Below are positions 50,071 through 62,691 of a stretch of DNA of 64,000 nucleotides, in pieces. The stretch spans positions 372,001 to 436,000 of the forward strand of contig JALIRH010000140.1 in the NCBI GenBank assembly GCA_023055505.1, written 5' to 3'. The notes under the pieces are model-generated. The model searched no databases, had not been told where the DNA came from, and saw only the letters and a program-made list of their open reading frames with translations. Source of the DNA: Callipepla californica brunnescens (Eukaryota > Chordata > Aves > Galliformes > Odontophoridae). The translations under genes were made by a program, and so were the position numbers. Every line of letters starts with the position of its first letter. The stretch's first letter is position 1.

Positions 50071-51447
50071 GGCTTAAATTCAGCCCTAAATTAGAATAAT
50101 TATCTGATTTATTTCAATATCTATTCACATTTATTTTCTGCACTTTTTCCTGAGTTTGCTGGAAATATTATCTGCACCAGAGATTTTGCACCTGTCCATT
50201 TTAAAGAGAGACAAAGACTTCAGACTTCTTCAGGGATTACTGAAAAGTCAATAGATATTAAGATTTATAAGAATTTCTGACCTCGGCTAGATTCTTTTCA
50301 TCTAAACTCCCTGTAACTTCTTTTAAAAAGGTCTGCTTTAATGCAAAATGAAAGTTGAGGTGAAAGGTTCTTTCTCACATTTCCAGTGCCTGGAATGATC
50401 CATCCAGTCCTTCCTCTATTATTTCTTTTCTATCTTCTCTCAGTAAATTTAGTGTTCATTAAAGTACAAGACTAGCAGTACTGACTGAGCTAAACAGAGT
50501 ACCCAGGCTCCACAAGGTTCTCACTCCAACTCTACTGATTCATCGTTTTATCTTGACCTGCAAGCTACCTTGTTATTCCAGTCCTTCGTCTCTCTTCTGC
50601 AGAAACCGACAATCATATCACATTTGCAGTATTTCTTATAAGCTTTGGAAAGGAAAAATCAAGATGAAGATGAGACTACTCAACTAATTTTTGCCACTAG
50701 ATCTCATGGGGAAATGAGAATTTCATTTTAATTGGCTCCACAAATGCAGGAGATGATAACAAGTCCCTGTGACTTTCTCGTTCAAATTTCAGATTTCCTC
50801 TATACAACAGTCTTTCTCCTAAACTAAACAAAATTAATCTCTTATTAGTATCTTTCAAAGAAAATATAGGCCTTTTGTGATACTTCTTTTACAGGGCTTT
50901 ATAGTCACCTAAATCATTCAGTAGCAGTGAAAGAGCTATGTTTGATTCTCAGAGCTTTCAGTCAGTAGCATGTTGATAGTATCTGTAAGCATATTTGCAT
51001 AATTTGCACACTGCACAAAATGTTCCTTTTTTAGTATATAAGAACATGAGTGAATTTACCTAAGATGTCATAAAGAAGAAATCTTAAAACAAAATCTGCT
51101 ATCCATTCTGCTACATCCAACCAGTTAAGTGCTGAGAGATACAGTTCTACTCTTGAAGCCACCCTACTGAATACTACCAGGAGAAGGGATTCATTTTCAT
51201 CTCTTTTGACCCAGTTGCAGTGCTGGCAACTCTTGTTTCCACCTCAAAGCAGAGTCAAAGCATATCTCTATCACTTCCACTCACCGAGCCAGATTAAGGA
51301 AACTGTGCACAACCCAATCAGAAAATCTTGTGTCCAAGGCACACGGTCACATGTGTCTCTTACCACTTGATGAAATCTCATCTATTCAACATTCCTACTC
51401 ATATCAGAATCCTATCCACATACATGTGCTTAAGGGCACGTCTGTTC

Positions 51448-51775
51448 TTTGAAACACTGGATCCAATCTTTTTAAGCATCTTCATTAAGGACTCAGATGA
51501 TGGGGGCAGTATGCACCCTCAGCAAGTCTGCAGATGGACAGGAACTTGAAGCAGTGACTGATTCACCAGAGAACAGTGCTGCCAACCAAAGGGATCATGA
51601 GTTCAACATTCAAGTTGTTGAAACGGGCTGATAGTAACCACATGAAGGAAGTGCAAAGTTCTGTACATGAGAAGGAGCAACTACATGCACCAGTACATGT
51701 TGCGTGTCAACTCGTTAGAAAGCAGCTTTGCAGAAAAGGATCCAGGAATACTGGTGGACACCGCATTTAAAGTCA
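51448..51775 (+). mobile_element. CR1 LINE fragment 14 (polymerase region, diverged)
   Basis: A degraded CR1 palm: 'ggatccaatctttttaagcatcttcattaaggactcagatgatgg' (51459-51503) corresponds to the P.LFNIFI.DLD block. 'caccctcagcaagtctgcagatgg' (51514-51537) corresponds to TLSK.AD, and 'caactacatgcaccagtacatg' (51678-51699) to the block also seen in fragments 4 and 6. It ends near 'actggtggacaccgcattt'. Neither 5' nor 3' end is present. Confidence 0.82.
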
Positions 51776-53689
51776 TCAACTAGAATTTTTTAGATTAAAT
51801 GTTAGTGGAATTTAAAAAAATGTTCACCAGATGCAATTCTGAGTCATATCTTCATGTAGATTTGTATCTGTTGTGAAGCATCTGAACTGGCTGTAATGTC
51901 TAGCTACTGAAGTACAAAATATAATAGTAAAGTAACTCACAGCGATTCTTTGAATCACAGGGAAATAAGCAGTTTTGGTAAAGAGGCCTTAAATAAAGAA
52001 GATACTCCAGGCAACCATTAGAAGCTTATGTCTGATTCATAATCAGTTTCAGAAGGTCAGAAAAAAAGTCAAACTAAAACTAGTATTAACAAAAGTGATT
52101 CAACAAAACAAAACAGTGGCATATGGTACTTGAGTTGGAGATTTGTGTTATCGCGTAAGTGTTAAATGCCTGTCAGTACCTGACTTCCCTTACACTGTAG
52201 TCAGGTCCCCTGTTGGTTTAGAACTGATTAGTTCTGAATTGTAGTGGCTCAAACTTTCACATGGCCAAGACTTTTGAGGTTTGTCCATTACCACCTTAAA
52301 TTACAAATGAGATGAGTTCTTTGTGGCCACAAGGTCTCATCACATCACTATCACACAGTACAGAAAAACAATTGTCAGTTCTTATATTAAAAGGGTCACA
52401 GCAGGAACATAAACAAATATATGCCTGGTCAAGAATGCAATTCACTGGCAGAGCTATTTAAGAAATGCTTGCAAGATTAGGTGATGCAAATAAAGCTACT
52501 TCAGCCATTACTAGCAACTGTAACACTTCAGGAAAATGTTAGATACAGATTAAAATGTATTTGAAAATAGTCAAACCTGGCACACATGCGTTTTTTGCAT
52601 TGGTATATAAACCACAAAGAAATTCTGTGAATAACTATAACATGAAGAAATTCCCTTTAGTCTTGTTAGATGTGTTTAGAATATCATGAGAATTTAATAG
52701 AAGAAGCAAGATTAGCACAGTGAGCTCAATGTCTCTCCTGTCTCCCCCATTGACTTGCCTCTAAACAAAATTAAGTAACATCTGCCAAATGCCAGCCTGT
52801 TCAGCTTGCTAATGAGTTTAAAAATTCAGAGTATGACCGTTGCTCAGCAACTGATAAAGAATACCAGTCACATGGTGCTAAAGTTAATATACACAAGACC
52901 TTTACCCCTCAATTTCTAAAATCCTACGAAAAAATAAAAAAGGATTATTGAAAACAGGGTTTGTGTTTGTTTGTTTGTTTTTCAAGGGAATTCACTGGTT
53001 GTCTTTTTAACATGGTACTGTAATTTGTTCTAATGTTTGGGAACATCGGTGTTCTGGTGAATGAAAGGGTGCGTAAGTTTTTCAATCACATATCTTTTAG
53101 TTCACAAATCTGGATGGTGGTGGAATTCTATTCAATTCAGTTGTTTGCTGACCATTTCAATAGATAACAAGAGCCAAAAGCTGAAAGTGCTTTAAGCCTC
53201 AAGAACATGCCAGCGAATTTGGCTGACAGGCTGTTAAGCTAAAACTAAATTGAAAACTATAATCAGAAGTGGAAAAGAGGGATCAGAGGAGTTAGAAACT
53301 GTAGTTCGTGCAGTGCAGATGTAATCAATCTCAGAGAGAAAAAGACAGGAGGGTATCAGCTACCCTGTCAAGACAGCTTCCTCATCTCAAATGGTCCATT
53401 GGAAAAATCTCAAATTGACCGTTAATCAATCCGTCAATCAATCACCCAGTAATCAGCAGTGACATGAGGTTATAATGGAAAAAAATTAAAGAGACACAAG
53501 AGCATGATATTCCACCTGACACATGAAAGAAAGACTGTAGTTTGGAAATGTGCTGCAAGAGAAGACCCTAGCATGCTATTAGTGAATAGTGTCTATGCAG
53601 AAGTTACACTGTTGTTGTTACCAACATAAAATGTCAATATCTCTAGTTTGATGTATTCAGATACAGTTATTATTAACATAGATGCAGGG
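51776..53689. other. AT-rich non-coding stretch
   Basis: No gene recognised. (GTTT)n at about 52964-52981. A run of 'aatcaatccgtcaatcaatcaccc'-type near-repeats lies at 53424-53448. Confidence 0.5.
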
Positions 53690-54630
53690 AAAGAGAAGAA
53701 ATCCCATGGTTAATTTCAGAAAGAGACAATGCTTAAAAAAAGAAATAGCTTGTCAAAAAGAAGCTGAAGGAGGCGATATGGAAAATTAAATCTTTACTGA
53801 GAAAATGAAGTTTTCATAAAGTAACCACACTGGAAATACAGTTTCAAGGCACACCACCTGTCAAGAATAGATTGAAAAGGCACAAAAGATCTAAAAACTT
53901 TTCTCACTAGCAGGGTAAAGGAGATTATTAGAAGCAGGAAGGAATTTCTAAGAAGTTGAAGCTCAGCTTAAATGAAGAAAAGAACTCTGATAGATAAGGC
54001 AGGTAGAAAAAAATAAATTGAGAAGTAATAGAGATTTAGAGATAGTAATAAGTCTTTAAAACAAAACAAAACAACAACAACAAGCCAACAAATAAAGATC
54101 AGAAAGCCTGTGGGTCCTCTTAATGATCAAGGTTTAAAGGCAACATTTGGAAAAGATGTGAATTGCACAGGAGTTAAAGGACTTCTTGGCAACAGCATTT
54201 GCTTTGATAAATCTGGGGAGATTCCCCGCTCAATATCTCTGTGCATGGAGATTTATCAGAGCATTCATCTACAGATAAAGCAGCTGTAGAATAGATCATA
54301 GAATAAAATAAAGAAATTAGCAGTAGAAAATCACAAGGATTAAGTGGCATTAACCCCTTTGGCTCTAAAGGATAAAATAACTGAATAACCAGATGCAGAA
54401 AATGTCAGTCCATTTTAAGAAAAGGGAGCTGAGGAAGATCGAGGGAATTGCTAGTCTACAAGCCTGATACTGATATTACACAGAATAGCAGAAACGACAT
54501 TAAATAATAGGGTTAACAGACATTTGCATAAATATCATAAAGAATCATGAAGGATTTTATAAATGAAAATCTCCCTTTTGTGAAATACTATTTTGGTGTT
54601 TGGTCGGTTTGTTTGTTGAGGAGGTCAACA
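53690..54630 (+). mobile_element. Very old CR1/L3-like LINE relic
   Basis: Despite heavy decay, the order of CR1-superfamily polymerase blocks can be followed. A basic linker lies near 53880-54060. A segment resembling the 'ND.G....I W' linker lies near 54110-54160. KSQGLSGINP is near 54327-54356, then a 'NVSP' plus charged 'KKG' equivalent near 54404-54430. A 'HGF' plus 'KSP' equivalent of the QHGF..GKSC block lies near 54548-54580. It differs from the other CR1 copies in the window, so it is likely an ancient lineage shared by sauropsids. The borders and the family level are uncertain. Confidence 0.55.
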
Positions 54631-55181
54631 AAATCTCACTAATGAACTGTGTTCCTTCTGGATCAGCAGGAGTTCCCTAAAAGCTGGAAGTACTGTAACT
54701 TAACAAGGAAAACAGTGTTTGAAATTGAAGTAACTTAGCAATATAGAGGATGGTTCCATGAGCGCTCATCAAGATGCAGTACTCTATTTGCCCTGTGTAC
54801 CTGTAAGAAATCAAAGTTTAATAGTCTAACTTTGCTGTATTGTACACAGTAGTGTTGGGTTCAGTTTTTTTATACCTTCTTACAGTTTCTCTAAGCACTC
54901 TGCAGCTGAAATCGGGGTAACTGTGGCCAGGTTACCTGTGCAAAATAGGTTCTGCAGGCAGACTGAGTCTCATGCAGATTGCAAAGCTTAAGAAGACTTT
55001 ATTAAAATAATGTATAATTTGGCTGTTATTAAATGAATCTCAAACATGAGTACAGAAACTGAAATCTGAAATCCAGGACAGCACAGTATTTTACCTCTCA
55101 TATTAAATTCACACATTTTTTTCCCCATAACATTCTGGATATAAAGCTGAATATATTGAAACTTGAAAAGATCACCTGTCA

Positions 55182-55214
55182 AAAAAGAAAAAAATAAATA
55201 AATAAAAATAAAAA
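55182..55214. repeat. A-rich / (AAAT)n tract
   Basis: A-runs followed by AAAT and AAAAT units. Confidence 0.88.
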
Positions 55215-55601
55215 TGGCCTAAAGAGAACTTAGGAGGATTGCAAAGTATGACTTCGCCCTGAAAAATCAGTTGCCATAATGCATATTGACAGATCACTGG
55301 CATAATACTAGGGAAAAAAAACATAAATATAAATATATTTTTTTCAGAGGTGAAAGTGTTGAAGTCCCATATCTATTGCATGTATTTAGAGGTTCTTAAC
55401 TCTTTGCCTCTGTCTTGCACTAGCACCACACTGTCCTCAGGCTGAGATTTTGCTCAGAGACACTGACTGCCTCACACCTATTTTGCAGCTCAGTAGCACC
55501 TGGCATCTTCCCTACTGCCCTCTGGTGCTTTGAAGGCAGAAGCTACTAAAATGTCCCTGTGCCAAAAACACCACTACGAAAAGGAGACAGAGAAAGATTG
55601 C

Positions 55602-55625
55602 ATTAATTTTATCATTAATTTTATC
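55602..55625. repeat. Perfect 12-bp tandem duplication
   Basis: 'attaattttatc' occurs twice in succession. Confidence 0.92.
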
Positions 55626-57428
55626 ACACACATACACATAACCCAAACAAAAAACAATCTTTTGTTTTTTGTTTTTTTTTTTACATAAGAGATATAGTGG
55701 AACTTCCATAGTAGAGAAGTATTAAGTCCTTTGGAAATATTATTAATTTTATGTACTTTAAATCAAGTGTCAAATCTAAAATAATAGGCCCCTAGTCAAC
55801 GCAAGGAAATAAATACCTACAGAGAGTGAGCATGCCTATTTCACACATCTGTTCCAGGATGAATATTAATTTCCTTTCAGGAATTCATGATGACTAGATT
55901 AGACTTAAATGCCTTAAATTTTAGCTACATTACATTAAGTGAAATAATGGTTTCTCATGTATTTGTATAAAGTCAGCTAGTTTTGGGCAATGGCCTCATC
56001 AAACAGCCTGCCTCCAGCCAATTTAATGTTACAGTTCATCTGGGTGCAATATTTTTCATTCTCTAACTTAATTTTAAGTAGGAAAAGCTGTTGGCTAATA
56101 ATAAACAGGCTCTTTCTTTCACCTTGTGAGTGTCTGCCATGGACTTTTATGAAACATCTGTATAGGAAATGGAAAGGACATGGCAGACATCATTTGCTGC
56201 ACATATTCAGAGCAAACAATAAGGACAGTAACAACAAAATAAAAATTGAAAGCTTCCACAGGAAGTTGTTGAACACTTACATTTCAGATTTTCATTTCTG
56301 TGGAAGACTTTCACATTTCTTTAAAACAGCTGCAAAAATGCAGGAAAATAAATGGCAGTGTGTTCCCCTTAAGTAAGAATTCTGCAGTGAATTGGCTTCA
56401 GAAAGGTTATCAAAACTCAGGTATTTCAGGGAAACACATATTACTATCCTTTGGAAGCTGATATCAAATTAACAACAAAAAAGGAAACCTATGAAGTTTC
56501 ATTATAAATATATGAAAATTTTTTTTTTTATTTTTTTATTTTTTCCCCCAGCATTTCAGCATAACTTTTCAAGCTGGCAATTTTTACAGCTGTACTCTTA
56601 CACAACTATTTATAAAAATACTGGTTACATGGAGCACTACATCTGCTACACATTATCTATTTTTAGAGGTTGTATGTATTTAGTGCTGAGAATTTCACAG
56701 TAATTCAGACACTTCCAAGGATTTGTCCAAAAATTGTGCGAGCATCTTTGCAAACCCTATGCAGAAATTGCAGAAAACTTCTAATGAGTTCCCCTCACCC
56801 AAGGCTTGTGTGGAATACAACACATTTTCTCTCTGAGGACTGACTCTCTTTCCCTACTCCTTTTCATAAGCACAAACGAGCAATACTTCAAGCGCAGCGT
56901 AAGGGACAGGGCCCACTCTGTCAGGATTACTGAGGAAGCCAAATGTAATTCTGATTCAGTTCTGTAGCTTTCTGCTGGCCTGGCACGGGGAAAACCAAGA
57001 AGGCGGCAAGTATAACAATGCTGCTGTTCCAGAGACATGAATAGGAGCTCAGTTCTTTGGATGCAAACCTCCCTGTGAGTGCTGGGAGAGCTGAGCAGCA
57101 TCCAAAGCAGGAACCACAGCAGCAGTGTGTCAGCAGTCCAGCAGGACCAGCCTCGCGGGGGACCCCTCTTCTCATGGAATTTGTCACCTTGTAGGGTTTT
57201 CAGTCATGTTTACTACATGCTTTGTATACAGAGAGTGCTTTTTAAGACCTCTGTAAGAAGAAAATCTTCATGCAGATGGAGGGTATATCTCAGCCATAAT
57301 CTTTTAATGGAAATGCATACTTTTTTTTGGTTTTAGTTTTGGCAATAGTTCTCATCTCAGTTCTGATCTTCCTCATTTCCTGCCGTTAGAAATGATTTAT
57401 GAGCTGAAGGCTCTGATTGTTGTTTCTT

Positions 57429-57448
57429 TATTATTATTATTATTATTT
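57429..57448. repeat. (ATT)n microsatellite
   Basis: Short ATT repeat running into a T-run. Confidence 0.88.
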
Positions 57449-57800
57449 TTCTTTTCCACATCTAATACTGCTTGGGTGATTTGGATTTTTTTAATTAACT
57501 AGCTAGAAATCTTCAAGTTTGGGGAAGAGGTGTTAATTGGTTTTCTTTTAAATACAAGTATGCAAATACTTTGTTACAACACATACCAGCCTGTTCTCCC
57601 CTTTGCCTAGTTTGTAGCGCCTAAACTCACAGCTGCGTTCTGCGGTCATTATTCCATGCACAGATTTGACTGCTGGTTTTGGGGGGGCTGAAGTTTCTTA
57701 TCCTCTGCAAAAGCCTATAGGGGAATGACTTGAAAAACTGAAGTTCTTTAAGCACCTCTGGGATCATGAGAGAGATAAGTACATTTTTCCAAATTATCTG

Positions 57801-57841
57801 AAAAAAAACCAAACCAAACCAAACCAAAACAAAAAAAAAAA
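57801..57841. repeat. A-run / (CCAAA)n / A-run tract
   Basis: Eight A, then about four CCAAA units, then 'acaaaaaaaaaaa'. In reverse it encodes a hydrophobic FVLVWFGLVFF string that makes the 157-codon minus frame look membrane-like. Confidence 0.93.
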
Positions 57842-60800
57842 CCCAGCAATTTTCATGAATAACAAGTGAACAAGTGACCATCTTGGAGTCCAACCTTAAC
57901 AAGAAGTAGAGAGAAAAGAAATGAAGAAAAGTTTCCAGGAATGAAAGGTTTGATCCCTCATGGTGACACAGACCAAAGTCCTCCAAGAAATGCTCAGTCT
58001 TATAATTAACATTAGATTTTGAGGATGAAAGATAGGTAACTTGGTTATGGTCACCTGAAACACTTCTCTGAGCCCTCATATGGACCACATGAGACAGCAT
58101 CAGTGATTAGGGAGCTCATCTTCCATACCTGTAAGTCGATTTTTTGTATTCATTTTCTGTCTGGATTTAAAAGACACAAGTCCTCTGTTTTCAAACCATT
58201 ACTGAAAATGGCATCACAAATGTTGTAAAAGATCACTGAAACATCCTCTGAATAGGTGAATACACGGGAGAGAAAAAGAAAAAATTATAGTCTTGGAAAG
58301 AAACTGCAGGGACATCTAGACCACAGGCAGCCTGGAAATTGTGAGGGTAATCTGAAAAGATATACCCACCATCGTGTGTACTGCAGTCATAATGCAACCT
58401 TCCAAAACATTGTTTTCAGCCAAAAACAGAAGCTGTAAAGCTGAGAAACCCCTCTCCTGCCAAGTAATTTCCAAGTTCTCATTGTAACTCACAGCATTAT
58501 TATGATAGTATTTCCTCTTCAATTTTAATTTTCCGCTGTCCAACTTTTTCCCTGCTCTCTAAAGCACACAGTTGGCTTCTAGACAGAAACAGGTAGTAGC
58601 TAGGACATGGAAAATATGAGATTATATGGCAACATAAACTCTGACACGAGTAGTACTTACTCTCAACTAGACTATCCTAACATCAACATTAAATTAGACT
58701 TTATTAAGGATTTTAACATTTACTATTTCCAACTGATGCATACTGTATCACAAAACATCAGAGTTGGACAATATACATATATGGTTTTCTCCATTAACCT
58801 GACCTTAAAATCCAAATGCAGGATGGTTATGTGCTTCAAAACATGAAGTTAACAAACAAGTAAGCTCTCTTCCCATTCCTTATGGAGAAAACAATTGTTT
58901 AGTGAATAGCTGACTTTCCCAACATTATTGTTTCTTTTGGCCTTAAATCCCCCACAATGAGTATATTTCCTATGTGCAACTCCTACCTAGCTTTCTTCTT
59001 TCAATAGGACATTCAAGAGTTGTTAGTTTGAATTCTTGAGTTTGAAATCATAGCTGTTTGTTTTTTTTTTTTTTTTTTATCTTTGTTTTGAATCTCCTGC
59101 AATGCTGCTACTCCTTTTTCTTTATCATGGAGATTATTTTTGTTTATATGGTCACTTAATTTGTTTGGAATGCTTGGCAGCTCAATTTCATTAGTTTTCT
59201 TCTCTATTCATATACAGATTATCATTTTTGTTAACCTGATTAGAATACCTGCGTACTTTATTATTACATTTTTAAGTAAGTGAATGTATGAAATACATTT
59301 TATTCACATTTAATATCAGTTACAGCACACAGCAACCCTACTCAGCACATGGAGTTGAGTAATGGAGAATGTTTATCTAGCAGCATTCATGATATATGTA
59401 CATCATTCTATTATATTTAACTGAGATCCACATACCTGCTGAAATTTAGGCAGTTATTTGATGCTGTACTGATGATAAAAGAGTAGTTTAGTACACTAAG
59501 ACTCTCATGGACAGGACTGGGTGGCATTTGCTTTTGCTACTCATGAATATCACTGTCAACCCAAATCCATGCCAAGAAAACATTGTGCTGGTCTCAGTAA
59601 CACTAGCCAAATAAGCTACTGGCAATCTCAGAATAAGCCATCCAATGGTTAATAAGGAAATATATGTTTATCTAACAGTCTTAAGTCCTTAACCATGAAG
59701 CAAGGCTTTACCAACCAGGAGAGAGCTATTGATATTTGCGTCACACTTATTATTCATCTTATTACATATTTAATACATAGCAGCTCTAGTTACTTTAACT
59801 TTCCAACAGATTTGACATTTAAATATCAAAGCCAGATATTTGAGTTATTCACACATTACTTTATTCTGTGATTTGAATTTTTATATTTTTCCTTAATTTC
59901 TATCACTTCAAGCTTTCTTAAGCGTGCTTCACAAATACTTTCACAGGAGGAATTATTGTGTGACTGTGGAATAAACCTTTTCAGACTCTAAAGTAATGAA
60001 ATTTGAATGGGTAGTTGCTAGTATCCTAATTACTATATTGAATATTCAGGAATTTTTGCAGCACATATGAACATACATAATGTATGCATGAGCTTAGGAG
60101 TATATGCACACTTGGGCATATAAAATATGCATAAATGCACACAAGACAAAAACTGTGTAAAGATTCTGTCATTTATAATTATATTTAAATGCTTTTCTGA
60201 TGAGATAGCTTCATAACTTCTGGTATTAACATTCACCAGAACTAATTGTATTTGTTAAAATGAGTCAAATTTCTTTTCTGCGATTAACAATAGTATTTTC
60301 AGTTCACATAATTTTAAATTAGATGGAGCAGATGAGTCAAAACTCCTGGAAAAGTGATCATTTACTTTGAAATAAGAGCAACCAATTATTTGATCATGTT
60401 TTAAACATATCAGTGAATCATCAACACCAAGAATTTGATATTTCAGACTTTGCCTACAAGTGAGTAACACAGTGCTGTTATTCCAAACGATCAGAGGAAT
60501 GTCAGACCTATTTAAAAATTCCTATCTCCAGGCTCTTTTCAGAAAAACAGATGTGTAATCTTACATGAATACAGGTCGAGCTTTAGTGCTTTTAAGTGTC
60601 TGCTTCATATTTAATTGAAAGATCTGAATGACATTTATAGATTATAAAGACTATTTTTAAAGCAGGTAAATGCTGTCCTAATTTTTATCTTGGCTAACAT
60701 TAAGAATACTACTTTTATTTTCTTATACTTTGTTTCAAATATATCCATAAGGTATCATTATTTGCAGCTGAAGGAAAGTTAAAGAAAATACGGCGGGAAG

Positions 60801-62014
60801 GAAGCACTTAACCTCGTGTAATCAGCTCCACATCTGAATAACCACTAGATGGCAATGTTTTAGAAAATTATCTTCATAAATCTAGAGGCAGCTATAGAAT
60901 ATACATTATTTAAAGGTTCATTGAGTCTTCTAAATGGATCTGTCAGTCAGAAAGAAGACCATTCGTTTGCATTTTGTGCAGTCTCTATAAGTCTTTGCAG
61001 AAGTCACACTATCAGAGGACCTGAGGAAACCAAGCATCTCCAGAAACCAAATGAAGAGCTGCAGGAGAGAGACGAGGTCAAACTGCTCATGCGAGGCAGG
61101 GCAGACCCAGACTGCTCCCGAAAGTAAGATGCACCCTCAGGGATTTTGCAGCTGCTGTATGCTGCACAATTATGAAAATGATTCTCAGCTGTGAAGAACT
61201 GAGACCCACCCACTGCTGCAGGGGATAATTTTAACTAAATCAGGCTCTAAGTATCCATATTCTGAGCCCTTTAATTTGCCGAGATGAGGAGTATGCTCTG
61301 GGAATCTGACATGTAGATACTGTAGATGAATTTAAAAAGTCTTTTGTAAATTACAAAGTCGTTATAAAATATTTTGCTCCTACAGATACTAATTTTAGAA
61401 AAAAAAAGTATTGAGATAAAGTATGTGTGGTGAATATTTTCCCTGGCGTGAAATAAAAATGAGTATAAAAACCAAAATAAGACATAACGCTTCTAAATAC
61501 TATGATAACCAGAATCAAAGTAGGCATATCCTAGACTGCTCCTTTTTATTTTGCAAAGTGTTTTCCAACTACTTGTACACAAGGAATTGGAATAAAAGAA
61601 ATCAAGATCAAAGCCTACAACAGAAATATTTTTCATTTACCACTTATGCTTCTTGTGATGCTGGGAAAGTTTATCAGAGTGGAAAGCAAAGGAAGGAAAT
61701 GTCCTGACAGCTAGTTCTCTGAGGGCAGTGCAGGCAAAGCAGTCCTGACTGATGTTTCAAAATGGCACTGCAAGGTGACCCCCACCCAACATGGTCCCCC
61801 TGGAGACATGGGCTGTCCCCAGTTGTTCCCATACTTTGTGTTCCAGGAAATCCATTCCAGAGCCCACAATAAGGGAGATCTACTCCAAATTTTACATTAC
61901 TTTGAGTCAACAGACTTACAGGGAAAACTTCGGTTATACATAGGTAACTCATTTAGAAGCATTTGTAAATGTTTTCAATTGTGGTTAAGGGAAGAGAGAT
62001 TAATCCTCAGATAA

Positions 62015-62034
62015 ACACACACACACACACACAC
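62015..62034. repeat. (AC)10 microsatellite
   Basis: Ten AC units followed by an imperfect extension 'aaacacat'. Confidence 0.95.
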
Positions 62035-62252
62035 AAACACATATACAAAATACATATATTGAGTGCATATACTGTATAGTGTAAGGAGTATACTCCTGCA
62101 TTTTGAGTGATCTGAGTATATTGCTGCTTTTTAAGAATCCTTCACTATAGTTACTCAGCTAATATTAATGTACTTTCTCAATAAAACCATCACTGTATAT
62201 GTTACAAATGCCATCTCAGTTATTAAAAAAATCTTTACAGAAATCCTAAATA

Positions 62253-62276
62253 AAAAAATAAATAAATAAATAAAAT
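62253..62276. repeat. (AAAT)n microsatellite
   Basis: An A-run followed by four to five AAAT units. Confidence 0.92.
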
Positions 62277-62647
62277 TATTTGTTCCTTCTTTATTAGCAT
62301 GATCAATTAATGAAAAGGACATTATCAGTAGTCCAAGCTGGCCATCCCTGTAGAGAATAAAAAGGCTACCACTTAATTTAACAGAAGAAAGAAATCCCTT
62401 GAGTAGCATTTGCGATGGATTTTGACACCAGGTATCCTGAAGTGTCCTCCTTCATGTTTAAGCCAGCATTTGAGCAACCACCTCTGTCCATTCAGAACAA
62501 GGTTAGTGGTCCCTCTCGGTGCTTTGTATATTCACTGCGGTCAGCAGAGGCTTGTTACATGCTAGCTCCCTTCTTGGAATCATTTGACATAGGGAACAAG
62601 TCCAAGGTCACCAAAAATTAACCAACAATCTGTTTTGTTGTTCTTGA

Positions 62648-62691
62648 TTGTTTGTTTGTTTGTTTTTGTTTGTGGGTGTTTTTTTTTTCTC
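62648..62691. repeat. (GTTT)n and T-run
   Basis: Several GTTT units, 'gtgggtg', then a T10 run; low complexity. Confidence 0.88.

Larger units (their letters stand above)
40836..51447. other. About 10.6 kb without recognisable genes or large interspersed repeats
   Basis: AT-rich throughout. It contains the GAAA microsatellite, homopolymers, palindromes and hairpins listed separately, and two splice-acceptor-bounded open segments discussed as findings (41605-41769 and 45388-45464). A 118-codon minus-strand frame at 46327-46683 has no motif I recognise. Confidence 0.5.
54631..60900. other. AT-rich non-coding stretch
   Basis: No gene supported. Frames of 128 codons (55990-56376, plus) and 157 codons (57627-58100, minus) lack recognisable domains; the latter contains a run of codons from a (CCAAA)n repeat. 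A locally GC-richer patch lies at about 57060-57190. T-runs and A-rich repeats are listed separately or are minor, such as the T18 run near 59061-59078. Confidence 0.5.

Noticed and set aside
55990..56376. 128-codon plus-strand open frame
   Set aside because: No recognisable domain or codon signature; at most the DNA may be a conserved non-coding element.
57627..58100. 157-codon minus-strand open frame with a hydrophobic stretch
   Set aside because: The hydrophobic part is translated from a (CCAAA)n/A-run repeat, no domain is recognisable, and the rest looks like chance sequence.
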